Of a DNA stretch of 64,000 bases, positions 12,201 to 23,880 are shown piece after piece. This stretch comes from Cryptomeria japonica. Lineage: Eukaryota; Streptophyta; Pinopsida; Cupressales; Cupressaceae. Made by a program: the position numbers and the translations under genes. The DNA is taken from NCBI RefSeq assembly GCF_030272615.1, contig NC_081407.1, positions 152,787,048 to 152,851,047 on the forward strand, written 5' to 3'. Numbering within the stretch: the stretch's first letter is position 1; every line of letters begins with the position of its first letter. The notes below the pieces were generated by a model. That model worked only from the letters and a program-made list of their open reading frames with translations. It did no database searches and had not been told where the DNA came from.

Positions 12201-12934
12201 TAAGCACTCCCATGGTGACTGGAAGCAAATTAAGTAAGAATGATGAATCACCGGTAGTGGATCAGACTTTATACAGATCCATGATAGGCAGTCTACTATA
12301 TCTAACTACTTCAAGACTAGATATAGTTCAGGTAGTATGCATGGTGGCCAAATTTCAAGCTGCACCAAAGCAGTCACACATGAATGTTGTTAGCATAATT
12401 TTTAGGTATCTACAAGGGACACTCAGCTATGGTTTGTGGTATCCTAAATAGGGAAACTTTATTTTGGAAGAATACATTGATGCCGATTGGGCAGGATGCA
12501 TTGATGATAGAAAGAGCACAAGCAATGGTGCATTCTTTCTGGGTGACCAGTTGGTCTCATGGCATAGCAAGAAGCAGGACTCGGTCTCCCTATCTACGGC
12601 TGAAGTTGAATACATTGTTGCTGCTACATGTTGCTCTCAAGTGCTTTGGATGAAGAAGACTCTCAAAGATTTCCAAGTAGACATCACTGATCCCATTCTC
12701 ATCCGGTGTGACAATTCAAGTGCAATCAACATAGCAAAGAATTTCATCATGCATTCCAGAACAAAACACATTGCAATCAAATACCACTTCCTCAGAGAGA
12801 AGGTTGAAGGACAAGAGGTAAGAATGGACTATGTTCCTACTAGTGAACAAGTAGCAGACATTTTCACCAAACCACTACCGGTAAGCACGTTTGAGTACCT
12901 CCGACACAAGTTGGGAGTTGTATCATTTGCCTAG
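9211..12934 (+). pseudogene. copia pol, element 2 (full length, broken)
   Basis: Domains in order: three CCHC knuckles at about 9480-9755 (CYWCNKFGHKIADC, CYQCNGYGHNIFDC, CYNCQEFGHIAKLC), all intact; protease near 9935 with DCG instead of DSG; integrase at 10290-11250 with HTTIC where siblings have HTD/HTN, keeping LRSDRGGEF and NGVVERKNRT; RT from about 11400 with YVDDIIFGG near 11987; RNase H at about 12470-12900 (DADWAGC, LSTAEVEY, RCDNSSA) ending ADIFTKPLP. Stops at 9898, 10925, 11270, 11555, 11909, 12047 and 12449; one frame slip near 10225. The loss of the protease Ser and the first integrase Asp would inactivate it regardless of the stops. Confidence 0.93.
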
Positions 12935-13064
12935 GAAGGTTTGTGTGGCTCAGGGAGAACATTGTGTGGATCAAAGGGGGAGTGTGCAAGTACCCTTTGT
13001 CATTATGTCAAAGGGGGAGAAATGTGCCGGTATAGAGTGGATTGTGGGAAGTTGACATCAATGC

Positions 13065-13076
13065 CAAAGGGGGAGA
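13065..13076 (+). promoter_or_regulatory. polypurine tract, element 2
   Basis: CAAAGGGGGAGA directly before the 3' LTR. Two near-identical tracts lie upstream at 12972-12982 and 13009-13020, so plus-strand priming could have had three sites; only the last abuts the LTR. Confidence 0.85.
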
Positions 13077-13077
13077 T

Positions 13078-14508
13078 TGTTGGCATTTTGGCACTTAGTT
13101 GTCATTGATGTCAACCGATGGAGATTGAGTATGGTAGATGGTTGCTTGGTTAATGATCAAGAGGTAGAATGTTAAGATGTGCAACTAGTATAGGATGCTA
13201 TACCGGTCAATAGGTGAAGAACACTCTACTGGCAAAGGGTTTTACCGGTATGTGTTTGTCGGACCGACTGAACATTGGAAGGTCGTGTCTTGATTGGTGT
13301 GATGCCGTGTGAAGCTGAGGTGGAAAGTAGGGTGTGGTTGGTGAAGCTTCATCCACAGGGTCGATGAAACAAATATTCACCATTAATGAAGGAACCGCAA
13401 ATCAAGGGATTGCATCAGACTGATTGTGGCTCGAGGAAGAAGGAATGACAAAGGAAGATCAAGGGAGTAGTTGGTGCCTGGATCGAAGCAAGAAGATTGG
13501 ATTGAAAGAATACCTCGAGAAGGAAACAACATAGGCATTAATAGCAATTTGATAGATGTAAATCTATATGAAGGATCGTGTTTCCCTTGTCTGTAAAACG
13601 TGTCTTAAAAGGCATGGAAATGACGGAGATGAATAGATGGACTTCAAGGTGATCAGATCTTGCAAGATCTAATTGGATTTGATTTGCCTTGAGGATGGTG
13701 AAGAAACCCTAACTGCCTGGATTTTGAATTGACTTTTTAGCGGGAATTCATCTGATAAGAAAAGGGAACTATGGATAGAAGATGATGATGTTGTTGTGAA
13801 GATAGTGGAGAGGAGAGAAGTTAGAAGAAGAAAAATTGAGAAGGGGTTTTGATCAAGTTACAGTGTGAGTAATCTGACAGACCGGTAAGAGGATTCTACC
13901 GGTAGTTTCATAGTCGGGCAGTTGAACCTAACCGGTAAGGTGTGGCAGAGAAGGCAACATCCTAGTGTGACACAATGTACTGAGAGACTCTGTGTGAAAA
14001 GGAGAGAAGGATAACAGAGTGTTAATTGATTCAAGAGTTGTAGAATTCATTTGCAACAAGAAGCCTTAATTGTATTCAAATAGTATTTCAATACACATCA
14101 CCAAGTCAGAGCTTGGTGCAGGGGTTCATGCTCCTTGGGTTGATGCCCTAAAAGTGCAGGGGTTAGTGCTCCTTGGGTTGGTGCCCTAAAAGTGCAGGGG
14201 TTAGTGCTCCTTGGGTTGGTGCCCAAAATCTTTGTAAATCTGTTTTTTACCTGTGAGGCTGGATTGGAGCAGTAGACTTCAGCAGCTCTTCTCACCGAGG
14301 TTTTTCCCATATTGGGTTTTCCTCATAAATCTAGTGTTGTGAGTTTCTTGTGTGTGTATGGTCACTTTGGCTCCCTTTCTTTTATTACTGGTTTGACTAT
14401 TTATATGATTAAGTACATAATTGATATTCTGAAGTTAGATAAGAAAAAGAAAAGACCTAGGAACCACTGATTCATCCCCCCCCTCTCAGTGGTAATCTAT
14501 GTTCAACA
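13078..14508 (+). repeat. 3' LTR of copia element 2
   Basis: 1431 bp, starts TGTTGGCATTTTGG straight after the purine tract and ends GTTCAACA, followed by target copy GTTGG. It carries the same 38-bp tandem units (14123-14224) and the CCGGT-rich segment missing in the 5' copy. Confidence 0.93.
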
Positions 14509-14513
14509 GTTGG

Positions 14514-15317
14514 TACACTTGATGGATTCACCCCAGATATATCACAAGAATAGGAAACTATTGATGAAGACTTGGAGTGATGAATTTACAAGGATCCTTA
14601 GACAAGGGTAAACAACAAATCTAGATTCCTATAGAAATGTATGGCAAAGGTTTTACCATGATGCAAAAGATGGGCTATGATGGCCATAGTGCATTAGGAT
14701 CCCACAAGCATGGTGTACAAGAGCCGTTACAACCCTTGTTAACACCAAGAGATAAAACAAGCCTCAGATTTCATTCTAGTTTAGGAAGCTCTTCTACACT
14801 CAAGCTTACAAGCAAACAAAAGTAGCCAACTTCTAAATCCATTATTTCAAGAGTCAGGATAATATTCATTGCATACAAACCTATAACATTAGAAAATCCA
14901 AGTCATTGAAGCACTTCTCAATCGAAGTCCACACATGCACCAAACAGGCACAAGGGTTATGTTGCATGAAAACCTATCTCTTCAAGGTTACCACTCTTTT
15001 CCATTTCAAACACTCAAGCAACATCAACAACCTCGTCAGATACAACACCTATAGCCATTGTCAACAAGCCTTTCACACCTGTAGACATCCCTATAATATA
15101 TAGTGACAGAGTTCTACAAAGTGATTATGAGATGGATTCACATGAATACGAATGGGGTTATTTAGCTTCACATGAATTTGAAGAGGATTCCTCTGATACT
15201 TTTGAAGATAAAAGAGTTGAAGGAGATGCATGGATCACAACCTTTTGGGATCCAAATACTGAGGATACTTCTAGGAGAGATAGGTCACCTCTCAAGCCCG
15301 ATTATGAACTATTTTGA
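14514..15317 (+). mobile_element. gypsy element resumed after element 2, with G-patch-like domain
   Basis: Continuation of the 4095-6300 gypsy remnant past the inserted copia element; the interrupted frame carries on from the target duplication. An open stretch at 14637-14825 has the G-patch pattern (GFTMMQKMGYDGHSALGSH, with the glycine and aromatic spacing of the family). G-patch domains behind protease occur in some retroelements. A second stretch at 15132-15317 (acidic, Trp-rich) fits the linker before RT, but no RT follows: the element appears deleted from about 15318. Cautious call because it is heavily decayed. Confidence 0.6.
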
Positions 15318-16608
15318 TGCTAGGAAGAGTAAATGAAATAATAAAGAAGACTCAAAAAGCATGGGTTAAATTTCTTGGAGAAAATAGAGGATTCTTTACT
15401 TCACTGGAAACCAAGGCAGACATTGCAAATATCTCGGTTGAAGGAAAAGGAAAGGGGATTATGGGTACTTCACCCTCAATTTTGAAAAAAATTAAGATAG
15501 TGGAAATTGAGCCCCGAGTAAATATAGATGTACAAAAAAATATTGAGATGCCGGTTAATATAGAGAGTGAACAAGTTAATATTGTACGGGCTATTAATAT
15601 TGAGGATAATTGTCCTTCGGATACAAATGTACAGGTTGAGATTACAGTTCCTATAGAGGAAGTGACAGCTACATAGACTACACCAAGTGGCGAAGCCACC
15701 AGTGCAAGTGAGGAGGTTATAAAGGATAAATCTTCAAAAGAGAAGACAGGGGAATCCAGCAGGGAACTGGTAGTTGGTCCATCATTGTTGTCAATTGATA
15801 CCTCACAGGTTGAAAATAAAAACATCATAGAGATGAGTCCTACTGAACTCATGATGATGGCAGCACAAAACTAATGAAGGAGGGATCCATAGATAAAGGG
15901 ATTATTGATCAATCAATCACTGTTTTACACAGACTGGTCCCAGAGTGTAAAATTGAAAATGAAGCAAACCCATCCGACAAGCTTAAAATAATCACTGAGC
16001 ATATTTCAAAATATTTTCAATCCTTACAACAAATCTCAAACTGAGAAGCACTGGAGAGGTTTACTCATGCTAAGAGAGCTGCATTTGATTAGGTAATTGA
16101 ATCTGAGAAGAAAAAGATTCATGAGAAGCTGATACTAATAGAAAATTATTTGAAACAATGTACAACTATATATAGGGTATGTTGTAACACTGAAATACTT
16201 ACAACTAATGTGGATAAAAAGATAAAAGAAATTCAAGAGAAAATTGCAAGTATAGCTAATTCATTTGACAGATTGATTTCATTGACTACATCCATTGATG
16301 GTCAAATTTTGATTTTGGAGAACCAAATTTCTGTTCTTGAGAAGGAAAGAGACAAAATAATAAGAAGAGCTAGAAATCTGAGAGGCTTGGTGAGTTGCTG
16401 GTTCAATTCACTCAGTGTACATAAGAAAGAATGCATGGATATAGTGGGAAATCCCACACCGATAGAGGTAAATGAGAAAGAGTCTTTTGCACATATATTG
16501 AGTGGACTTGTATCTATTTCTAGGACATTCAAAACTGGTTGGGATACTTATCTTGAGCTACTGGAGAAGTCTTATCTAGAAATTTTGAAATTTATCAAGC
16601 TCTGGTAA
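15318..16608 (+). pseudogene. unrecognised coiled-coil reading frame before a 3' LTR
   Basis: I do not recognise this protein. A frame opens at about 15314 (KAWVKFLGENRGFFTSLETK), runs to 15872 with one stop (15674-15676), shifts by one base, and continues to 16608 with two stops (about 16040 and 16092). The middle is Ser/Thr/acidic. The C-terminal 150 residues (from about 16150) predict a long amphipathic coiled coil (KKIKEIQEKI...ILENQISVLEKERDKI). It ends 250 bases before a purine tract and LTR, where some plant copia elements carry an extra env-like or unknown frame. The upstream pol is absent, so the element was either deleted or non-autonomous. Confidence 0.5.
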
Positions 16609-16870
16609 GACATTTTGGGATATTCATTGTACAGTTCTTATTCTTTGACATTGTTTTTAGAATTTTTGATGGAATTGATGTCAAAGGGGGAGTGATATAT
16701 ATGTGAAAAAGAATAAAAGGAGTTTTATACATTAGGGGGAGTTATGGAGCCATGGAGATATGTAGTATTTTTCATATTCAGTTCAGGGGGAGCAGGGTAG
16801 GATGAAACCGATAGATGAAACCTTGACCATTTTTCACATGAGTGTTGCCATCAATTCCAAAGGGGGAGAT

Positions 16871-17808
16871 TGTTCGCAATTGACAATCAATTAGTTGGTT
16901 TCACTATGTTTTCATTGATGGCAACATGGTATTGTGTTCCGGCTTCATGTTTTGGATCAATTGTGTATCAACAGGCACTTCACAGATACTTCACCGACAG
17001 GGCAGAAGGATTTCTTTGGTCATCGACAATGCAGGACAACATGGTTTAGTAAAGGTTATCGGTATTGGAGGCTGACATATCTTGGATCTGGCATTGGAAA
17101 TTGATTTAAATGTTTATGCATTTATGTTATTTGGCCGACATGTAATTTGATATTGTATATATCTTTGTAAGTCGACATAAGGCATGTAAATTTGTATAGG
17201 GTATATAGGTTAGTTTGATAGATCATTTTGAGATAGACATGATATAGGAGATAATGGATATGTGAATGTAATATGGTGCAAAATATATCAGAGAGATCAT
17301 GTATGTGAGGAAATTAATATATGGGTTATTCTCGTAAAGGGTTTAGGATTTTAGACCAGAACAGATAGAGCTTAAACCGGAACTGTATTCTGGCATAAAA
17401 GGTGTTATCTTAGCAGTTCACACTTCTCCGAATTGTAGTCTAGAATTTTATGTAGTCGGTGAGGCTCCTTTTGTGATTGAGCAGTGTGCCCTAGGCTGTA
17501 AGCCTTCCTACAAGTGTAGGCCCCTCATATTTTGTAATATCTCTTCATATGGTTAGTGGATTGATATTGTGGGTCACAAATCCCACCATGGTTTTTCCTC
17601 TTTGAGGTTTTCCATGTATAAATCTCTGTGTTATGGTTCTCATTTATGTGATTGGCATATTGGTTGTTTTACTTCTTTCAATTTTGTATGTACCGATATA
17701 CCAGTTGGTGTATGCATGTTTTAATAAGGCTAAAATTAATCATTCTGGTATAACACTGATTCACCCCCCCCCCCCCCCCCCCCCTCTCAGTGTTATTGGA
17801 TTCCAACA
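16871..17808 (+). repeat. 3' LTR of a truncated LTR element
   Basis: 938 bp, TGTTCGCAATTG... to ...GGATTCCAACA, with the purine tract AAAGGGGGAGAT directly upstream (16859-16870) and the CTGATTCACCC...CTCTCAG block (17757-17790, including a C run of about 20) near its end. Additional tract-like words lie at 16681-16692, 16733-16742 and 16784-16792. The next five bases are GTAAG, but no matching target copy is visible upstream, consistent with a deletion of the 5' part. Confidence 0.8.
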
Positions 17809-17813
17809 GTAAG

Positions 17814-19150
17814 AGTTTCCTCCCCACGTTCTTATTTATTTTCAACTTCTTTCATCACAATTGAATTTTCAAAACTTTCACTTGAACTCTCTTCTTCTTC
17901 TCCATCTTCTTGATCAACTCTTTGTTCTTCCACATGTGCATCTTCTTGCTTAGTTTTAAAATGCACTATTTTTTGAATTTTTGTTTGGTTGTTCTTCACT
18001 TGAGTTGGCTCTAAATTCTTTGGAAATGATATCTCTAGAAAATATCATTTTATGAGTTTGAGGATTCCAAAGCTTATAACCTTTTACATTTTTACCATAT
18101 CCTACAAAGATGAATTTATGAGCTTTTAGATCCAATTTAGATCACTTTCCTTGAGGCACATGAACACAAGCCTCATAAGTAAAGATCATTAAATTTAAAA
18201 TTGAAGTATTTTTACCCAACCACATCTCATAAGGTGTTTTATGAAAAAGAGCTTTACAAGGAGATCTATTAATTAAATAATAAGAAATACGAATAGCTTC
18301 TGCCCAAAAACATTTATCATGATTAACACTACTTAACATGCTCCTAGCTCTTTTCATTAATGTATGGTTCATTATTTCTACTACCCTATTTTTTGGGGGA
18401 GTGTAAGGTGTATTATTTTTCCTAATAATTCCCACATGTTTACAAAACTCGTCAAATTCCATAGAGAAATATTCACCTCCATTGTTAGATCTCAATACCT
18501 TTTTCTTATAATTTGATTACCTTTCAACCAATTCCTTAAATTCCTTAAACTTAGTAAAAACTTCAAATTTTAAATGCATAAAATAAATCCAAGTATATCT
18601 TGAGAGATCATCAAAGAATGAAATATAATATCGAGATTTATTCAAAGTATCAACATCCATAGGACCACATACATCACATGAATAATCTCTAAAAGTTTCT
18701 TAGTTTTATTAGCTCCTTTAGGAAATGAAGATCTATTTTGTTTACCAAACACACAATGCTCATATAAATCACTCTTACTAATAGAATAATTAGAAATTCC
18801 CTTAATTAGTTTCTTGTCTAGAATGGTCTTAAGACCTTTTTCACCAATATGACCCAATTTATGGTGTCATAACATACATGCATTTTCAATCCTAGTTACA
18901 AAAGCTAAATTACAAAAAGTAGAAGCATGTAGCTTAAACAAAGTCCCTATCTGAGATCCTTTAGCCACTACAAAAATTCCCCTTACCAACCTACAACTAG
19001 ACTCATCAAATGTCACATGCATTCTAGAATAATTTAAATTGGAAACCAAAAGTAAACTTCTTGCAAGATATGGAATATATGACTAACTCATTTAAGGTCA
19101 AAATCCAATGAAATTTTCTGACGAAAGTGAATTAACTTATTGTTTCATTG
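17814..19150 (-). mobile_element. Ty1/copia fragment (integrase region)
   Basis: Minus-strand copia piece of a lineage different from elements 1-3. On the minus strand: a degraded pre-integrase part (19049-18867), the zinc region (MGHIGEKGL...YEHCVFGKQ, 18857 down), and the integrase core (18495-18142). The core has LRSNNGGEY, where Asn replaces the second catalytic Asp, and the Glu-bearing NRVVEIMNHTL. A one-base loss near 18690 breaks the frame just at the first Asp motif. An acidic linker toward RT is seen down to 17820, where the 16871-17808 LTR abuts it. Confidence 0.82.
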
Positions 19151-19839
19151 GGTACCTTTCAATTTAATGTGATATTTTCACTTTTTTTTTAAAAACTGGT
19201 CCCCAACATTTGTCAAAATTTTGTCTGATAATAATTATCGTCTCTATTCCGACGATATTCTGACTGATATCAATGATGATGATGATGATATGACCAATCC
19301 TTACAATGTCGAATCTGGATCGGATGAAGAAGAAGATCAATGATATATATAGTACCTTAGAATAATGTGTTAATGAGATCAACACATCTCCAAGGCACAA
19401 ATGGGAGGGCATACAAATGCAAAACAACAAAATGGGGATTTTTTTCTTCCTTAAATTATGGAGTTGCCTTTCTAGGTAGTTTCATTGGCCTAACCAAAAA
19501 ACTAATTCTCTATATTTTCACCATAAATATTAATTCTAGAATGGATTTTCATCTACAATTCCATTGTGTTCCCACTTTTGATGATATTATAAATTATGGG
19601 GTCACCATCTAGAAATCCCTTGTTGCCAACATTTTGGTTGAGAACTATAATAAAGACAAACATAACATAATAACTAAACCAAAGAAAAAACACACTTGGG
19701 CTAAAACAAAATGTTATCAAATGATGGGGTAACTAACTCCAAATTCATTTAGAGCCCAAACATGTACCTAAATAAAAATATCCTAATGTTTCAAAATGTC
19801 CAACAACTAACACATATTGTTTTGATTAAGTAAAAACAG
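19151..19839. other. no gene; short acidic frame only
   Basis: AT-rich spacer. On the plus strand about 19195-19340 reads as an acidic C-terminus-like stretch (DDDDDMTNP, GSDEEEDQ) partly created by a GAT repeat near 19275. Nothing supports a gene. Confidence 0.5.
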
Positions 19840-20121
19840 GTTTTTGAAAGGAACCCGAACCTTATTACATCTCAGGAGAAAGAAAAAGCATTAAAGCAGA
19901 AGAAAACCGTGCCTGATCACCCAAACAAAAAATAGTTCCCAACCAAAATAAAAAGGGAACTCAAAACACATAGAGCCGCTCAAAGACAACAAAAGGATAG
20001 CAAAAGGACAGCACAAAGACAAAGATATAGACTGAGATAGCTAAATATTTTTCATAATATCTTCTGCATGAACCGCCATCTACTTCATGTTGTCTGTAGA
20101 GTTCTTCAATTCATCCAACTC

Positions 20122-21639
20122 TCATCCCTTGATATCACCCTGGTTCCTGGTGTTGGCCCTAGTTCTCTTCTCATGACCTTTTCTCTCCATTTGGTCCTTT
20201 TCACCCTCCTTGTCTTTAATGTTATCAAATTTGTTAATCAGAATATTCATATTATCCATAGAGGCCTTAAGAATATGGAAATTTTGTTCAGTAATCCTCT
20301 TCACAGTTAATTCCATCTTGTCGACTCTATTGACCAGGTTGTTCATGGTAGTTTCCAGCCCGTTCGCCTCTCTATTCCCTTCCATTTCCTTAACCTTCTT
20401 TTCTATTTCAAGAATTTTACTGACCATGGCCTCAATAGCTTCAGCATTGTTCATAGCAACCACTAATTCTTTAACATTTTCAGAAAGAGGCTTCTCACCT
20501 ATCGTAGCATTTTTTATAACATTAATATCATTCTTCATGTTGCTGATATCTTTCACAATTTTGCTGATAGTTTTACAAAATCCCTTAATACTATCATTAT
20601 CCCCATGACAGTCACTAGGATTTCCCCTTTTATTCTCGTGGCCCTCATTCTGCAATCCTTGAGTACTCATGTCCTCACCACGATCCACATCTAGAATCTC
20701 CTCCTCCTCTGCATCCTCATCAGAAGCTATCAATATCTTCTTTTTTACCTTGTTAGCTCCCCTACTAGTATTCTTGTTCCTCTAGGTTTGTTTTCCCATT
20801 CCCTTTCCTTTCTTTCTTTTGATGAATTTATCCTCAAAGGACTTATCCTCAGAGTCCAAGAGGTTAGAATCAACAGCAATCCTCTTTCTTTCCCCCTTAT
20901 TCCTCCCCTTTTTGCTGAGATCCTCTGACTCACCTTCAGTTTCAGAGTCGAAGTTGAAACCACTATACTCACTTTCTGTGTCATCATCCCTACTATTTTT
21001 ACCTCTAATTGGTTTCTCAATGGATTTCCCTTTCAAAAATTTGTAAACTAAAACCATAAGACCCTGATGAAGAGCATGGTCCCCCTAGGGCTCTTTCTGC
21101 ATTTCTTTAATGGTATGATCCATGGAACAAGCTAAATAATAGGGCAGGCTTATCTTTTCACCATGGCAAAAGTGGTTGAGTAACACGAAATGGTGCTTGT
21201 AAGCCCTCGTGAATCTTCCATCCAGAGTGATGTAGGTTATGGTAGCAAACAACACAAACCTCCATGGCCTATAGATACACTTGGGGGAGTGGTAAGAGTT
21301 ATCCACCTTCACCAATTTCTTCTTTTCGCCATCCGTGATAGGAAATCTATCCGCTGTCTTATCAGAAACACTTTGATCTCTATAGAACTTAATACCATTT
21401 TTCACCATCCCTGTAGCTTCTGTAATGATATCTTCATCCACCATCATCATCTGGGTGCTCACCAGAACTTTGCCATTCTTCCAATTCTTTATGAAATGCT
21501 CGGTAACTGTTGGGTCTTTACCACAAAGCTTCTCCATGAAAACACTTAAGCCCCCCTCTTGTAGAATCTCCCAAACCTCTTTGTTCTTCTTCCAATTCGA
21601 ACATGAAGTTGGTTCATACTTGTTTTTGTTCCCTCCCAT
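20122..21639 (-). pseudogene. unrecognised 505-codon frame with coiled-coil tail
   Basis: I cannot name the protein. The ATG at 21639 opens a minus-strand frame with only two stops (21085-21087 and 20782-20784), both TAG and both single-base changes from CAG. The first ~185 residues look globular (around EATGMVKNGIKFYRD and HHFVLLNHF). Next is a highly charged Lys/Asp/Glu linker with NLS-like clusters (KRKKGKG). The last ~200 residues have heptad repeats (ISKIVKDISNMKNDI, MVSKILEIEKKVKEM). The downstream sequence to about 19840 resembles a LINE-type 3' tail. It may be a LINE ORF1-like or extra ORF of the element upstream, or a separate retroelement protein. Shared style with the 15318 frame is noted. 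Confidence 0.45.
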
Positions 21640-21789
21640 ATTTCCCTCAAAATCAATGGAATTCCTAATCTCAGCTCTGATATTTCCTCTCTAGTTTCTA
21701 TTATTGCTTTGAAAAATAACCCAGAATCTGTGCCTTGTTAATATGATATGACTATTAAATAAATACTCAACACTGCCGTTGTAAACCTT

Positions 21790-23880
21790 CATCAAAAAAA
21801 GGGGGAAAGGCATTAGGAATTATGATTAATGATGCCACATTGCTTCATCTAGATACGGTCTAGTTCGAACAAGGATTTTGCCTCACATGCAAGATTACTC
21901 TCACCATTAATGGTAATGATTTTCTCAGATCGGCAGGCCAAGTGTGTTGCCCAGTCAACACATGAGTTAGCTTCCTTGTAAACATGTGTGAAAGCACACA
22001 TATCGAAGGTTTCACTTATTTCCTTCATAGCTTTAATAGCATTGTTTATAGACCAAGAGGGAGGGAACACCTTATTCAAACAGTTTATAATATTCAAAGA
22101 GTCACCTTCACACCATACTCTGGTACAATTGTCTTCCTTTGCTAGAACCATCCTATGAAAAGAAGCAATGGGCTCAGTAACATGATTAGTTTGACTACCA
22201 ATAGGAATACATTTAATGGTTTTGCATTTTCCCCATTCATCCCTTAAAACCACACCACACCTTGCATTGCCAGGGTTACCCTTTGAAGTGCCATCGAAGT
22301 TGATTTTCATCCAGCCATGAGGAGGGCTTTCCCATTTCACATCTTCTCTAGGATTAGCCTGAAAGATGTCACTTCCCTTTAATCTCCAATCCTTGAAAAT
22401 AATATGATCATCTTGATCTTTGGGGTTGGCTATTCCACCCATGATGTTGTTATTCTCCACCATATTTCGTTTGATTTTCTCAAAAATTATTTGAGCTTTA
22501 GATGCCTTATCTCTGAACACTCTTTCATTTCTCTCTTTCCATATTCCCCAACAAATATGAGGTAAAGCCCATCTCCATAACATAATTATAGACTTATTCC
22601 TTGAGGGGTGATGTCATGAATTAAAAAACATCTTGGACAGATTCCAGAAAGACCCAACTGATATTGAAGTAATCCAGGCCTCTAGCCCAGATGTCAGCAT
22701 AGAAGGGACAGTGGAAGAACAAGTGGTTAATGGTTTCCTCATTCTGCATACAAAGAAGACAAACACTAGGCATACAGAATCCTCTAATTTTGAGGTTATC
22801 AATAGTCAAAGTTTTATTTTGAAGGACAGTCCAGAAAAAAATATTAATTTTGGGAATTAGGCCTTTCACCCAAGCCTTAGCCCAGCAAGGATTCTCCAAA
22901 TTAGAAAACTACTGATTATAAAGAGAGGCAACATAAAATTTACCATTTGATGTAAGTTTCCAAATTAGTTGGTCATCATTATCCACCACCATCATGGAAT
23001 TCATAAATTTGTTCAGATTACCAAGGGAGGGATCAACTAGGGATAATTCCTTCCACTGTCCATCATTCCAGTAGTCACCCACCATAGTACCATAATTTTC
23101 CTTACACTGATCCTGAAATTTGCCCTAATTAGGGCTATCACTCAATGGGGAGTCAAACAACCAAGAGTCTTCCCAGAATTTAATGAGATTACCTTTCCCC
23201 ACCTTCCATTTCACACCTTTAGCAATTAGATCTCTAGTTCTTGTAACATTTTTCCAGATGTTAGAGCCAATCAGGATATCTTCAGCATTGAGGAAACTTT
23301 GAAGGGTAGGGAATTATCTTTTATTCTTATTGTCCCATATCAGTTTCCATTCTCCCTCAGTGTTATAACGTCTCCATATCTGCTTAGTCATGAGAAACTC
23401 ATTAATCTCTCTGATTCTTCTAAGGCCTAGACCTCCCTTTCTTATAGGTTTAAAAACCTTATCCCACGCAATCAGATTCATTCTCTTCTTTTCCTCAACC
23501 CTTGTCCATAGAAAAGTTCTTTGAATTTTTTCAATAGTCTCTGCAAACTTGGTTGGGATTCTAAAAAGGCTAATGGCATAAAGTGGAATACTTTGAAGAG
23601 TAGATTTCAAAAGTTGGACCTTACCAGCTTGGTTGAGCAGAGAGCCTTTCCATCCAGCTAACTTCCTATGAAATTTATCCACAAGAGCACCCTAGAAAGT
23701 ATTGGGTGGAACTTGACATAAAGGGAGCCCAAGATAGAAAGCAGGAAGATTCCCCAATTGGCATCCCAAAATGTTACTAATTGTTATACCACAAGGATAT
23801 TCAATAATCCAAAATCATCCAGAAGTGTACATCTTGGTGGAGCTTATCAATGTAGTATTTAAAAAACTAGTTGAAGCTAA
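21790..23880 (-). mobile_element. LINE (non-LTR) 3' half: RT end, zinc region, RNase H
   Basis: Minus-strand remnant of a plant LINE, 5'-truncated within RT near 23880. The RT C-terminal part (LAGWKGSLLNQAGKVQLLKS, near 23650) is followed by the zf-RVT region (KINIFFWTVLQNKTL; CLLC...HLFFHC, near 22860-22690) and a type-I RNase H (22583-21849). RNase H keeps NFDGTSKGNPG, the Glu in EPIASFH, CEGDSLN and the final Asp in SCVDWATHLA, so all four metal ligands are visible. Stops at about 23314, 23133 and 22911 and a frame slip in a T run near 22625 break it. 5' truncation is typical of LINE insertion. Confidence 0.88.
21849..22583 (-). pseudogene. LINE RNase H domain
   Basis: 244 open residues. 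An N-terminal part (ICWGIWKERNERVF) is typical of the region after zf-RVT, and the RNase H fold is at residues ~85-235 with all four acidic active-site positions present. It is the longest undamaged domain of this LINE; its upstream frame is one base out of register. Confidence 0.85.

Larger units (their letters stand above)
6301..14508 (+). mobile_element. complete Ty1/copia element 2 with TSD GTTGG
   Basis: An 8208-bp plus-strand LTR retrotransposon. It has LTRs at 6301-7660 and 13078-14508, an initiator-Met primer site, gag, pol in the order protease-integrase-RT-RNase H, and a polypurine tract. Both ends carry the 5-bp target duplication GTTGG (6296-6300 and 14509-14513). It sits in the gypsy remnant. 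Gag and protease read in one frame; about one base of frame slip near 10220-10235 moves the rest of pol to the next frame. At least nine in-frame stops are present. It is complete in structure but dead in coding. Confidence 0.96.

Noticed and set aside
15352-15852. 166-codon minus-strand frame
   Set aside because: Opposite-strand shadow of the coiled-coil frame on the plus strand.
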